Shown: positions 1 to 6,145 of the stretch, piece by piece | How positions within the stretch are numbered: position 1 is the first letter of the stretch | Layout: every line of letters starts with the position of its first letter | Source: a virus | Reading direction: 5' to 3' (one strand) | DNA: 25,044 nucleotides | IMG/VR virus record: IMGVR_UViG_3300033571_020613 | Location: 1 to 25,044 of that record | Notes under the pieces: generated by a model | Told to the model about the DNA's origin: nothing | Seen by the model: the letters and a program-made list of their open reading frames with translations, nothing else | Databases searched by the model: none | Program-made: the position numbers and the translations under genes

Positions 1-830
1 CCTCTTCGGGTGTAGAGACATCCTACTAGTAGTTCTTCTGGTTCGAGTAGGTCCCAAAGTCTTTTGTAAATACACTCACAAATTTCTTCGTGAAAGTGAT
101 TTTCTTTTCTCATAGAGACAATATACTGCAGTAGAGATTCTTCCGTAACCCCCTTTTTACCTTTTTTATGGATGTACACATCACCCCAGTCAGGCTGATT
201 AGTAACCCGGCAGTTTGAACGAAGAGAGTGTGAGCGCCATCTCTCTGCATATTGTCCTGAAGTAGGAACAACTTTTAAGATATCAGCCGACTCATTATAT
301 CGATCAAAAGAAATATTTTCTATATCACAATAAAACTCTAATGCAATAAATTCATCGGCAAAAGGCCTTTCCGTAACCTTGGGATCAATAAACAAACACG
401 CTTTAACTGGACTATTGCTTCCTGTTGCTTTTTGTAAGTCGTTCTCAATCATTTGTTCTATCTTATAAATTTCATCATGCGTGTCAATCAAACGAGCCAT
501 ATTATAAGAGTTAAGATAGAGCTTGACCGACTTAGATTCAACAATATTTGGTGTGTGACAGTCGTATACAAATTTAAGCCACCCGGATATAGGATAGCCG
601 TTTTTAAGTAGCGTAGAGAATTCATAAGAATTCCAGCTATCTCTTCCTACAAAAGGTAAATTATTATCATCTAGACCATAAGCAGTTCGATTAAGCTGCC
701 TGGGTACTGCTACAAGCAGTGAAGGATCTACCTTATCCGGTGTTACGTACGGTTTAACTACAGTGCCATCACCTGCCCTTCCAAGGTGTACTGATACTAG
801 TTCATTTAGCTCTTTTTGATTAGCATCCAT
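1..830 (-). CDS. queF: QueF, NADPH-dependent preQ0 reductase, long (type II) form, C-terminus cut by window edge
   Basis: Reduces 7-cyano-7-deazaguanine (preQ0) to the aminomethyl base preQ1. Translation from the ATG at 830 gives about 276 residues before the window ends. It follows the E. coli-type two-domain QueF: N-terminal ESKSVKLYLNS motif at residues 98-108, then SNCRVTNQPDWGDV at 205-218 with the catalytic Cys207 and Asp214, then HFHEEICECIYKRL and a terminal YTRRG. Both halves are intact as far as visible, so it is probably active. The start overlaps the 3' end of the kinase-like gene (stop at 820-822). A tandem ATG at 833 is in the same frame, but 830 sits better behind the purine-rich GGAAAGAGAG. 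In this operon QueF would provide the amine that a formyltransferase such as DpdN could modify. Family assignment is firm. Whether it acts on the free base or on base already in DNA is not known. Confidence 0.93.
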   Translation of the reverse strand, partial: MDANQKELNELVSVHLGRAGDGTVVKPYVTPDKVDPSLLVAVPRQLNRTAYGLDDNNLPFVGRDSWNSYEFSTLLKNGYPISGWLKFVYDCHTPNIVESKSVKLYLNSYNMARLIDTHDEIYKIEQMIENDLQKATGSNSPVKACLFIDPKVTERPFADEFIALEFYCDIENISFDRYNESADILKVVPTSGQYAERWRSHSLRSNCRVTNQPDWGDVYIHKKGKKGVTEESLLQYIVSMRKENHFHEEICECIYKRLWDLLEPEELLVGCLYTRR

Positions 831-1395
831 CATCCATCTCTCTTTCCCACACCATTTCTTTTACATTTTCTAACGCTTTATAAGCTTTGACCACTGTTTC
901 AACTCGCTCTCTTACCGAACCTCTTAACAATGTACAGTTAATTTTTTCTAGATGTTCATTAAAAATTTTAACTATACTATTTCGAAATTCTACGTCTGTA
1001 CTTCGTTCTCCGTCGTCTGCTATTTCAAACTCCGGAGGGATATAAAACAACAAGTCATATTTTGGCATTACTTTATTAAACACTTTGTAAGCAAATGTAA
1101 GTGTATCGGTTGAAACTTTCTTCTTGTCTACTAAATACTTTGTATACACTACTCCGTCAAGCGCAGTACGATCAGTAATCATGTTATCGTACATAAAAAC
1201 GTTTACTATGTGTTCTTGCATAATAAGTTGCTGGGTAACATTGTCACCATTCTCATTAATGCGCAAACCATAGTCCCGTACACGCCTTGTTACTTCGTTG
1301 CAGATTGTATATTCTTTAAACCATTTTTCTGAACGTAATGCGTTAAGTAGAGTTGTCTTACCGACAGATTGAGCTCCACAGATACCAATTCTCAT
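820..1395 (-). CDS. P-loop NTPase, AAA_28/NadR-type kinase-like protein
   Basis: A 191-residue P-loop protein of unknown substrate. The Walker A motif GAQSVGKT is at residues 7-14, right after the first beta strand (MRIGIC). DRTALD at 75-80 resembles the lid or substrate-binding Asp-Arg of nucleoside and nucleotide kinases. A Walker-B-like strand (YDLLFYIPP) follows. This arrangement recalls the ATPase domain of NadR and phage deoxynucleotide-kinase-like proteins. I chose the ATG at 1395, not an in-frame ATG at 1425, because it overlaps the upstream stop as ATGA and has GAAAGG 9 bases upstream. It sits between the formyltransferase and queF. Base exchange by a transglycosylase does not need a nucleotide kinase, so its role in the modification pathway is unclear. 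It may act in general nucleotide metabolism. Confidence 0.75.
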   Translation of the reverse strand: MRIGICGAQSVGKTTLLNALRSEKWFKEYTICNEVTRRVRDYGLRINENGDNVTQQLIMQEHIVNVFMYDNMITDRTALDGVVYTKYLVDKKKVSTDTLTFAYKVFNKVMPKYDLLFYIPPEFEIADDGERSTDVEFRNSIVKIFNEHLEKINCTLLRGSVRERVETVVKAYKALENVKEMVWEREMDDGC

Positions 1396-1928
1396 TTTAT
1401 TATACCTTTCACAACATGCAACCATGATTCTAATGACGTACTTTTTAAAAGGCCATACATTTCATCTAATGTTGTAGCTGTATTGGGAGATGAATAGGCA
1501 AATAATATTTCTCCTTCATCAACACCCGGCGTTACCTTATGTACTACTGACCCAACAAAATGGTACTTACCTTTCCAGGCTCGTATTTGAGGGTCCTTGC
1601 CTTTTAACTCCGGGTAAGTATTAATGAGACCGGGATGACCATTGTACATAGTAAACTTATTACAAACATCCTCAGGTATAATTCTTAAGTAACCATGAAG
1701 AGTGCAAACTATTTCTTCTGGCTGCCACATAGTTTGAAGGCGTAAGTAATCCATTAAATAATTATGTTTAGCCGTTATTATTGGAACACCTAACTGCCGT
1801 ATTTTAGGGTTATAATTTATTTTATCTTCAAAATTGTTAGTAATAATTAAACTAGGCTTTACATTTAAACGCTCACATATATCAATTATTTCTGAGCCTG
1901 TTTGACTAAAAAATGTAATCCATTTCAT
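1392..1928 (-). CDS. dpdN: Folate-dependent formyltransferase, candidate dPreQ1 formyltransferase DpdN
   Basis: A 178-residue member of the GART/Fmt formyltransferase fold, which moves a formyl group from 10-formyl-tetrahydrofolate to an amine. The N-terminus (FFSQTGSEI, residues 6-14) resembles PurN. The catalytic triad of the family is visible: Asn96 and His98 in YNGHPGLINTYPELKGKDP, and Asp137 in TPGVDEGEIL, matching PurN Asn106, His108 and Asp144. PurN's role in purine synthesis is less likely here because the gene lies between a TGT-like DpdA and QueF. A preQ1 formyltransferase called DpdN has been predicted in phages carrying 2'-deoxy-7-(formylamino)methyl-7-deazaguanine. Its ATG overlaps the DpdA stop as TAATG, implying translational coupling. 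The fold is secure. The DpdN identity is inferred from gene context. Confidence 0.75.
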   Translation of the reverse strand: MKWITFFSQTGSEIIDICERLNVKPSLIITNNFEDKINYNPKIRQLGVPIITAKHNYLMDYLRLQTMWQPEEIVCTLHGYLRIIPEDVCNKFTMYNGHPGLINTYPELKGKDPQIRAWKGKYHFVGSVVHKVTPGVDEGEILFAYSSPNTATTLDEMYGLLKSTSLESWLHVVKGIIK

Positions 1929-2755
1929 TATTTGGAACCATTACAAAAAGATTTAAAATATTTAACGTTATGCTCAATTCGTTCCCGTTGAATTTGAACT
2001 GGTATGATTTTTAAAAGATCTACTAACTTAATGGACTGCTTAGTAACCAAGCCCCCAGGCTCATAATTAATATTAAGAAGACCATGAACGATAGGATTGG
2101 AAGTGTCAATAGTATCAATCCAATCGAATCCTTCACGGTAGAAAAGAAATTCAATAGGCAAGGAACAACCCAGTAAATGATGCGGTTTATCTTTGTTAAT
2201 AATTCCATCTTCTTGTAACCTCGTCAAAGTTTGTATACGTCCTAATGTATATCCCATCCACTTGTTAGGATGAGGACATATTTTTAAATAATAAGAGTAA
2301 TCAAAAGAAATAGCTAACTTGTCAACATTAATAACAGTATCAAGATATTGATAGCAGTTTACTAAATCTTCATATGACTTACCCTGAACAACTCCTATAC
2401 ACTTTGTATTAGGAGTAAGAGGGTTGCTACCCTGGTGTAGCGGCTCCCAATAATTCTCTTTCCAGTCTAAAGCATTATCCATAGTTCCTATAGCGTTTTC
2501 TAGAACATCAGGGATAATATATTCGGTAGGCTTAAGACGAGAGATCCAAGAAAAATATTTTTTACTGTCAAATGCTTCACCTAATTCAAAAATAGAGTTA
2601 TCTAAAATTACATGTCGACCGTCTTTTACTGCGTCTTCATAAAATTGATAATACTCCGGTATATCTTCAAATAAGTGAACAAGGGCATAATCGTAGTCAT
2701 TAAACTTACGGGAATCATGCAACAAGGACAGAGGAACCTCATGTGAAATTTTCAT
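1928..2755 (-). CDS. dpdA: TGT-like 7-deazaguanine transglycosylase (DpdA family)
   Basis: Predicted to exchange guanine in DNA for a 7-deazaguanine base, by analogy with tRNA-guanine transglycosylase (TGT). The 275 residues can be laid on TGT by eye: VILDNSIFE (49-57) on the active-site VLDSGGFQ strand, giving Asp52; IIPDV with Asp83; GVVQGKS (121-127) on GIVQGG; HLLGCSLPIEF (193-203) on LMGVG; and GFDWIDTIDTSNP (209-221) on the GIDxFDCVMPTR segment, which makes Asp214 the likely nucleophile. The TGT C-terminal zinc site (CxCxxC plus His) is absent, and the protein is shorter than the roughly 375 residues of bacterial TGT. Both fit a phage DpdA better than a tRNA enzyme. The start overlaps the upstream stop as ATGA. 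Clustering with FolE, QueE and QueF supports the role. The DpdA subfamily cannot be assigned from sequence reading alone. Confidence 0.82.
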   Translation of the reverse strand: MKISHEVPLSLLHDSRKFNDYDYALVHLFEDIPEYYQFYEDAVKDGRHVILDNSIFELGEAFDSKKYFSWISRLKPTEYIIPDVLENAIGTMDNALDWKENYWEPLHQGSNPLTPNTKCIGVVQGKSYEDLVNCYQYLDTVINVDKLAISFDYSYYLKICPHPNKWMGYTLGRIQTLTRLQEDGIINKDKPHHLLGCSLPIEFLFYREGFDWIDTIDTSNPIVHGLLNINYEPGGLVTKQSIKLVDLLKIIPVQIQRERIEHNVKYFKSFCNGSK

Positions 2756-3192
2756 TGTATTTTCTCAATAAAATTATTTTTATCAACCGAAACCCAGAGA
2801 ACTTTATCGCCTTTTTTGGTAATTTTTGCCCGGTGTTGATTTTTTTCAACATAATCAAGCATAGCCTTTACATTATAACGATAGATGGACTTTGTCTGTT
2901 CATCTACCCCATAAATTTCTTCAGCACCGGTAGTGTAGATCCAACCAGGTTTGTTTTTCTTTTTAACATGTAGCTCAACGGCAAGAAAGCCTTTAAAATA
3001 ATTAGTCTTTACATCTATTTTTACATTATTAATAATACAATCTATTTTTTCTTTTACCTGACTATTATAGTCGTTCTTATCTACAAAATCCAGGTTATTT
3101 GTTTTACAATATTCTTCAACGATAGCCTCACCTCGATCTCCTTTAGCACCATTGATACCATACCTTCCTTCTGAATTAGTATACCAAGTCAT
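2752..3192 (-). CDS. PD-(D/E)XK nuclease-like protein
   Basis: A 146-residue protein that I do not recognise as a named family but that shows a PD-(D/E)XK-like core. GDRGEAIVEEYC (residues 18-29) offers Glu22 or Glu26 in the first helix, KIDCII gives Asp51, and VKIDVKTNY gives the Asp60-Val-Lys62 signature on the next strand. Such small proteins include restriction-type and Holliday-junction nucleases. Start and stop overlap both neighbours by ATGA (oxygenase upstream, DpdA downstream), so it is made together with the modification enzymes. A nuclease that spares hypermodified phage DNA and attacks host DNA would fit the context, but this is inference. Non-nuclease members of the fold exist. 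Confidence 0.55.
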   Translation of the reverse strand: MTWYTNSEGRYGINGAKGDRGEAIVEEYCKTNNLDFVDKNDYNSQVKEKIDCIINNVKIDVKTNYFKGFLAVELHVKKKNKPGWIYTTGAEEIYGVDEQTKSIYRYNVKAMLDYVEKNQHRAKITKKGDKVLWVSVDKNNFIEKIQ

Positions 3193-3803
3193 ATAAAATT
3201 AATAGTTGCTACTACTCTAATATTGTTACTACTAGTAGAGCTAGAATGAAGTCTGAACCCGCTAAAAATAACCGCTCTATTTTTCTTAGGCTTAATTCTT
3301 TCTACAATATTTACTTCTCTCATATTACCTAGATCCATATCTTTCTGTACCTTGTCATTATACATTTCATCATACAGTACTGTATCTCCTTCAGTTTCGT
3401 TTATATAATAACAAAGTGTGTAGTGTGGTTCAAAAAAGTCAAAGTGAGGTTGATTAATTTCTTCACTACCTGAATTATTAGGTAAATTAAATCCCAATCT
3501 TATTCGTAATAATTCTTCTATTGGAGTTATTTTTTCTTCAATAGCATCTAAAACAGAATCAAATACGTAATGGTAGGATGATTTACTATGAGTAATATCT
3601 CTTTTATTAAAGATTGAATGTCCAAAACCTAAAGCAGGTTTATGTGCATGATCTTTTATTTTAAAAATGCATGGTTCGTTGTAATCCGACGTTATATTTT
3701 TTACGTAGTACCATGGAAAATATGGGTTATTAAGAAGTGTATTTTCTAAACGGCTAGCTGCTTTAGAGGTAATAAAGTTATCAAATATTTGTATATCGTT
3801 CAT
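3189..3803 (-). CDS. 2-oxoglutarate/Fe(II)-dependent oxygenase
   Basis: A 204-residue protein with the double-stranded beta-helix iron site. The metal triad is visible as His120-x-Asp122 in QPHFDFFEPHYTLCYYIN and His186 in FSGFRLHSSS. Arg196 in NNIRVVATINF is placed to bind the 2-oxoglutarate carboxylate. GDTVLYDE (139-146) is the typical strand after the HxD motif. Members oxidise or hydroxylate proteins, nucleic acids or small molecules; the substrate here is not known. Such genes are common in marine T4-like phages, so the family alone says little. Its place between FolE and the nuclease and DpdA genes, with ATGA overlaps on both sides, makes oxidation of a modified base a reasonable hypothesis. 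Fold assignment is good; function is open. Confidence 0.82.
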   Translation of the reverse strand: MNDIQIFDNFITSKAASRLENTLLNNPYFPWYYVKNITSDYNEPCIFKIKDHAHKPALGFGHSIFNKRDITHSKSSYHYVFDSVLDAIEEKITPIEELLRIRLGFNLPNNSGSEEINQPHFDFFEPHYTLCYYINETEGDTVLYDEMYNDKVQKDMDLGNMREVNIVERIKPKKNRAVIFSGFRLHSSSTSSNNIRVVATINFI

Positions 3804-4477
3804 CTTTTAATTAAATTCATAAATTCAGCTCTAGTTTCTGGCTCACTTCTAAAGCATCCCCCTAACTTAGCTGTTACCGTATAAGAAGAATGATCTTCTA
3901 CTCCTCTCGATTTTACACAGTAATGGGTACCTTCAATTACTACTGCTACATCTTCCGTATCAAGAATAAAAGAAAGGGCATGATAGACCTGCTCGGCAAT
4001 CCGCTCTTGTACTTGCGGTCGACGGGCAAAATATTCAACAATTCGATTAAGTTTAGAAAGACCTAGAACCTTACCTTTAGGGATGTATGCAATATGTGCT
4101 TTTCCATCAATAGTTACAAAGTGATGTTCACAGTTAGACATCATTGTAATATCTTTCTCAATAACCATTTCGTCATACTTCATTTTATTATCTATTACGG
4201 TACATTTAGGAAAATTATCGGGTTTTAAACCCCAGAAAATTTCATTAACGAACATCTTAGCCACCCGCTTAGGTGTTTCTTCTAACGAATCATCTGAGCG
4301 ATCTAAACCTAGAATATCCATAATAGCACTAAAATGTTTTTCTATTTTTTTAATTTTAGATTCATCTTTAACTAATACTTTATCAATAACCGTTGGAGTA
4401 TGTACCCCTTTAGATTTTAAATATTCTTCAATTTTATACCCCAGCTCGGGATCACATTTAGCTTTAGTGAGTGCCAT
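3800..4477 (-). CDS. folE: FolE, GTP cyclohydrolase I
   Basis: Converts GTP to 7,8-dihydroneopterin triphosphate, the first step toward 7-deazaguanines and also toward folate. The 225 residues contain the zinc and catalytic set in the usual order: Cys116, His118 and His119 in NCEHHFVTIDG, then His185 and Cys187 in THYCVKSRG (E. coli Cys110, His112, His113, His179, Cys181). The substrate-binding stretches HIAYIP, GLSKLNRIVEYFARR and QVQERI are intact. About 35 extra N-terminal residues precede the core, as in other phage FolE. The ATG lies just after the upstream stop, and GGAG of that gene's last codons serves as ribosome binding site, 5 bases from the start. With QueE, QueF and DpdA in the same operon, its main role is probably the DNA modification pathway. 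Confidence 0.96.
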   Translation of the reverse strand: MALTKAKCDPELGYKIEEYLKSKGVHTPTVIDKVLVKDESKIKKIEKHFSAIMDILGLDRSDDSLEETPKRVAKMFVNEIFWGLKPDNFPKCTVIDNKMKYDEMVIEKDITMMSNCEHHFVTIDGKAHIAYIPKGKVLGLSKLNRIVEYFARRPQVQERIAEQVYHALSFILDTEDVAVVIEGTHYCVKSRGVEDHSSYTVTAKLGGCFRSEPETRAEFMNLIKR

Positions 4478-4479
4478 GT

Positions 4480-5196
4480 TTACTCCATTAAGTTAGATTT
4501 AATTTCTTTTAAAATAATATTTTTGTAATGAGATTTTATAAAGATATTATAAAATGCATTCATCTTTTTTAACACGCTATATTTACCAACTACATTATAT
4601 TTTTTACTTCCAACTGTGCCTTGATAATAGTGTATAATTCGTTCGTTGCAGTAAAATTTTTTAAATTTTATTTTTTCATCGGTATGAAACTTAACGTATG
4701 CTAGAGTATCGCCTCGTTCAATCTTAACTCTTTTTTTCTGTTCATTAAAAATAATTCCAATGTCCAAGGGTCTAAACCAATTACCAATATTATAGTGCCC
4801 TTCCATTATAGATGCATTATTTGTAAAACTATTTTTTGCATAAAAAGCGTTTCTAAATTCCATATTAATTGGCTTTTCAGCAAAAAACATATAGCGAGCT
4901 AATGTAAAAGAAATAACACCTCTAGAAGAATCTCTTAAAATAATGTTGTTAGAAAAAAATTCTTGATCAAGAGCAGAAGAAGATATGCGGTCCCCCTCCC
5001 ATATTAAGTCATAATCAATTGGCGACTTCAACCTGTAAACATTTTTTAACTGCTGCATTGCAACCGGGCAACGTAATATATCTGTTGTCATGTGACCCGG
5101 TTTCCAAGTTTTAGTTAAAGCCTGTAAATCAAAAACTGCAAAATCAGGAGGAAGAGATTCAAATTGAAAAATTGGATGGGACCAATATACAATCAT
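4480..5196 (-). CDS. Conserved-looking protein of unknown function in the modification operon
   Basis: A 238-residue soluble protein that I cannot assign. It has no signal peptide, clear membrane segment or cysteine cluster. It is rich in aromatic residues: IVYWSHPIFQF at the N-terminus, then EGHYNIGNWFRPLDIGIIFNE around residues 132-152, followed by a short RGDTLAYVKFHTD stretch that looks like beta strands of a cupin-like or jelly-roll fold, and a basic C-terminus (about residues 175-235). I prefer the ATG at 5196 over a GTG at 5205, because it overlaps the queE stop as ATGA and GTGGGGAAC precedes it. It lies between queE and folE in the same transcript. A role in the same pathway is possible, but nothing in the sequence shows a catalytic site. 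Confidence 0.7.
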   Translation of the reverse strand: MIVYWSHPIFQFESLPPDFAVFDLQALTKTWKPGHMTTDILRCPVAMQQLKNVYRLKSPIDYDLIWEGDRISSSALDQEFFSNNIILRDSSRGVISFTLARYMFFAEKPINMEFRNAFYAKNSFTNNASIMEGHYNIGNWFRPLDIGIIFNEQKKRVKIERGDTLAYVKFHTDEKIKFKKFYCNERIIHYYQGTVGSKKYNVVGKYSVLKKMNAFYNIFIKSHYKNIILKEIKSNLME

Positions 5197-5513
5197 GTTC
5201 CCCACTCATTTTTAAATAACGGGACCTGTAAACGATCAGAGTAACGTAGACCTTTTTCCATTGCTAGCAAGGCTACAGTTTTGTTATTTAAATTATAAAC
5301 TGACTCAACCCCTCCTACTGGCATTAAGTAAACCGGGCCTTTAAAGCCAGCTTTTCTATATTCGTTTATAGCCCTCATAGCATCTTCTACATCCTGCTTT
5401 GTTGCTACAACAAATTTAAGGTAAGTGTACCCAATATCTTCGTACTCACAAACTACTTCTGGACAAATAGCTTCTTCCCATTTTTCCCCACTACAGGGTA
5501 ATTTAGCTGACAC
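5193..5513 (-). CDS. queE: C-terminal half of QueE, separated from the N-terminal half by an in-frame stop
   Basis: This reading frame is the direct continuation of the QueE fragment at 5595-6056. Both share one frame, and translation across the TAA continues as KSFRHFLLDWTLNPKRGRRG, then FSVSAKLPCSGEKWEEAI, then YLKFVVATKQDVEDA and YLMPVGG, ending NEWGT. These are the usual second-half elements of QueE-like radical SAM enzymes in phages. The frame is open from 5594 to the TGA at 5193. The only early start inside it is a GTG at 5513, which I read as an internal valine because no ribosome binding site precedes it. Without readthrough this half is probably not made, or is made only by weak reinitiation. 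Its stop overlaps the next gene's ATG. Confidence 0.85.
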   Translation of the reverse strand: MSAKLPCSGEKWEEAICPEVVCEYEDIGYTYLKFVVATKQDVEDAMRAINEYRKAGFKGPVYLMPVGGVESVYNLNNKTVALLAMEKGLRYSDRLQVPLFKNEWGT

Positions 5514-5594
5514 TGAAAAGGTAAGCTTATCATATCCTCGGCGACCTCGTTTTGGATTAAGAGTCCAATCAAGAAGAAAGTGTCTAAAGGATTT

Positions 5595-5597
5595 TTA
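5595..5597 (-). other. In-frame TAA that splits queE
   Basis: Reading queE from 6056, the codons run ACC CAA CCC ATT TAA AAA TCC TTT AGA, and the same frame stays open to 5193. A single ochre codon, with no insertion or deletion, separates the two halves. One base change would restore a sense codon such as CAA, GAA or AAA. TAA is also the normal stop of many genes in this window (gp15, gp14, UvsY, DpdA), so a general recoding of TAA is not supported. Possible causes are a real nonsense mutation, local readthrough, or a sequence or assembly error. Confidence 0.9.
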
Positions 5598-6056
5598 AAT
5601 GGGTTGGGTACCGTTAGTTTCAAAAGTAAGCTCTTTTAAGTCACTCATTAATTCATTCTCTAGTAAATCTGGGTAAGCTCGCTGCCATCCAAGAAGCGGC
5701 TCACCCCCTGTAATTACTAGGTGCTCACTTTCCCATTTTTTGTTTGGAAGTAAATCCACAATTGACTTAACAAGACCATCAACTTCCACAACAGGGCTAA
5801 GATGCTTAAAACGAACATCCCAGGAAGCATAAGAATCACAGCCGGTAGATACCAGAGGAAGTTCTTTGTAGTTTTGAAATTTAGAAATGTTTTCTGCAAT
5901 TTGATCCCTTTCTTTACTAACTTCACCAGGAGGCATACCGAAACCCCCACAGGTAAAGTTACATCCAAAGGTTCTTAAGAAGACAGAAGGTACGCCCATA
6001 TAGCGGCCTTCACCTTGAATAGAATAAAAAAGCTCAGCAACTTTTATCTTTGACAT
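5595..6056 (-). CDS. queE: N-terminal part of QueE (7-carboxy-7-deazaguanine synthase), radical SAM
   Basis: QueE converts 6-carboxytetrahydropterin to 7-carboxy-7-deazaguanine (CDG) with a [4Fe-4S] cluster and S-adenosylmethionine. The first 153 residues show FYSIQGEGRYMGVPSVFLRT (10-29), the cluster start CNFTC (Cys32, Cys36), VITGGEPLLG for SAM binding near 114-123, and FETNGTQPI at the end. The third cluster cysteine appears to be Cys73 in TGCDSYASWD. The spacing CX3CX36C suggests an insert of about 34 residues in the usual CX3CX2C loop. The frame stops at a TAA (5595-5597) and resumes directly after it. The whole gene would be 287 residues (5193-6056). AGGAG lies 5 bases before the ATG. 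It is the first gene of the modification operon. Confidence 0.9.
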   Translation of the reverse strand: MSKIKVAELFYSIQGEGRYMGVPSVFLRTFGCNFTCGGFGMPPGEVSKERDQIAENISKFQNYKELPLVSTGCDSYASWDVRFKHLSPVVEVDGLVKSIVDLLPNKKWESEHLVITGGEPLLGWQRAYPDLLENELMSDLKELTFETNGTQPI

Positions 6057-6081
6057 AACAACTCCTAGTTATTTTGATAGC

Positions 6082-6097
6082 AGGTGGAAGGGCACCT
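6082..6097 (-). promoter_or_regulatory. Leader hairpin ahead of queE, possible pseudoknot over the ribosome binding site
   Basis: On the transcript AGGUG pairs with CACCU around the loop CCCUUC. An A-rich tail (GCUAUCAAAAUAACUAGGAG) then leads into the queE ribosome binding site. Loop CUUC can pair with GGAG of that site, giving an H-type pseudoknot. This resembles the general plan of preQ1-I riboswitches, which control preQ1 genes, but the loop is shorter than in known members. The hairpin is seen; the regulatory role is inferred. Confidence 0.3.
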
Positions 6098-6116
6098 ACA
6101 CTCACACGCTCATAAT

Positions 6117-6145
6117 ATAATAATCTATTTATGTATCTAAATCAA
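6117..6145 (-). promoter_or_regulatory. Sigma70-like promoter for the modification operon
   Basis: TTGATT (6140-6145), a 17-base spacer and TATTAT (6117-6122) match the host sigma70 consensus at 4 of 6 and 5 of 6 bases with ideal spacing. The -35 box lies in the last codons of gp55. Transcription would start near 6110, giving a leader of about 55 bases before the queE ATG. This would allow expression by unmodified host polymerase early in infection, when a DNA modification operon is needed. Confidence 0.5.
6126..6133 (-). promoter_or_regulatory. Late-promoter-like motif CATAAATA before queE
   Basis: CATAAATA matches 7 of 8 bases of the T4 late promoter TATAAATA. It overlaps the gp55 stop codon and lies within the spacer of the sigma70-like promoter. 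It is the weakest-placed of the seven sites because it partly falls in a coding end, but it keeps the shared core ATAAATA. Confidence 0.4.

Noticed and set aside
5193-5513. Independent 106-residue gene starting at GTG 5513
   Set aside because: It is in frame with queE, continues its conserved sequence, and has no ribosome binding site. It is the QueE C-terminus.
5595-5597. Genome-wide recoding of TAA as sense
   Set aside because: Many genes here end in TAA at the expected family length and overlap the next start as TAATG, so TAA acts as a normal stop.
6056-6110. A confirmed preQ1-I riboswitch
   Set aside because: The stem and A-rich tail are suggestive, but the loop has only six bases and the conserved loop residues of preQ1-I are not evident. 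Kept only as a candidate leader structure.
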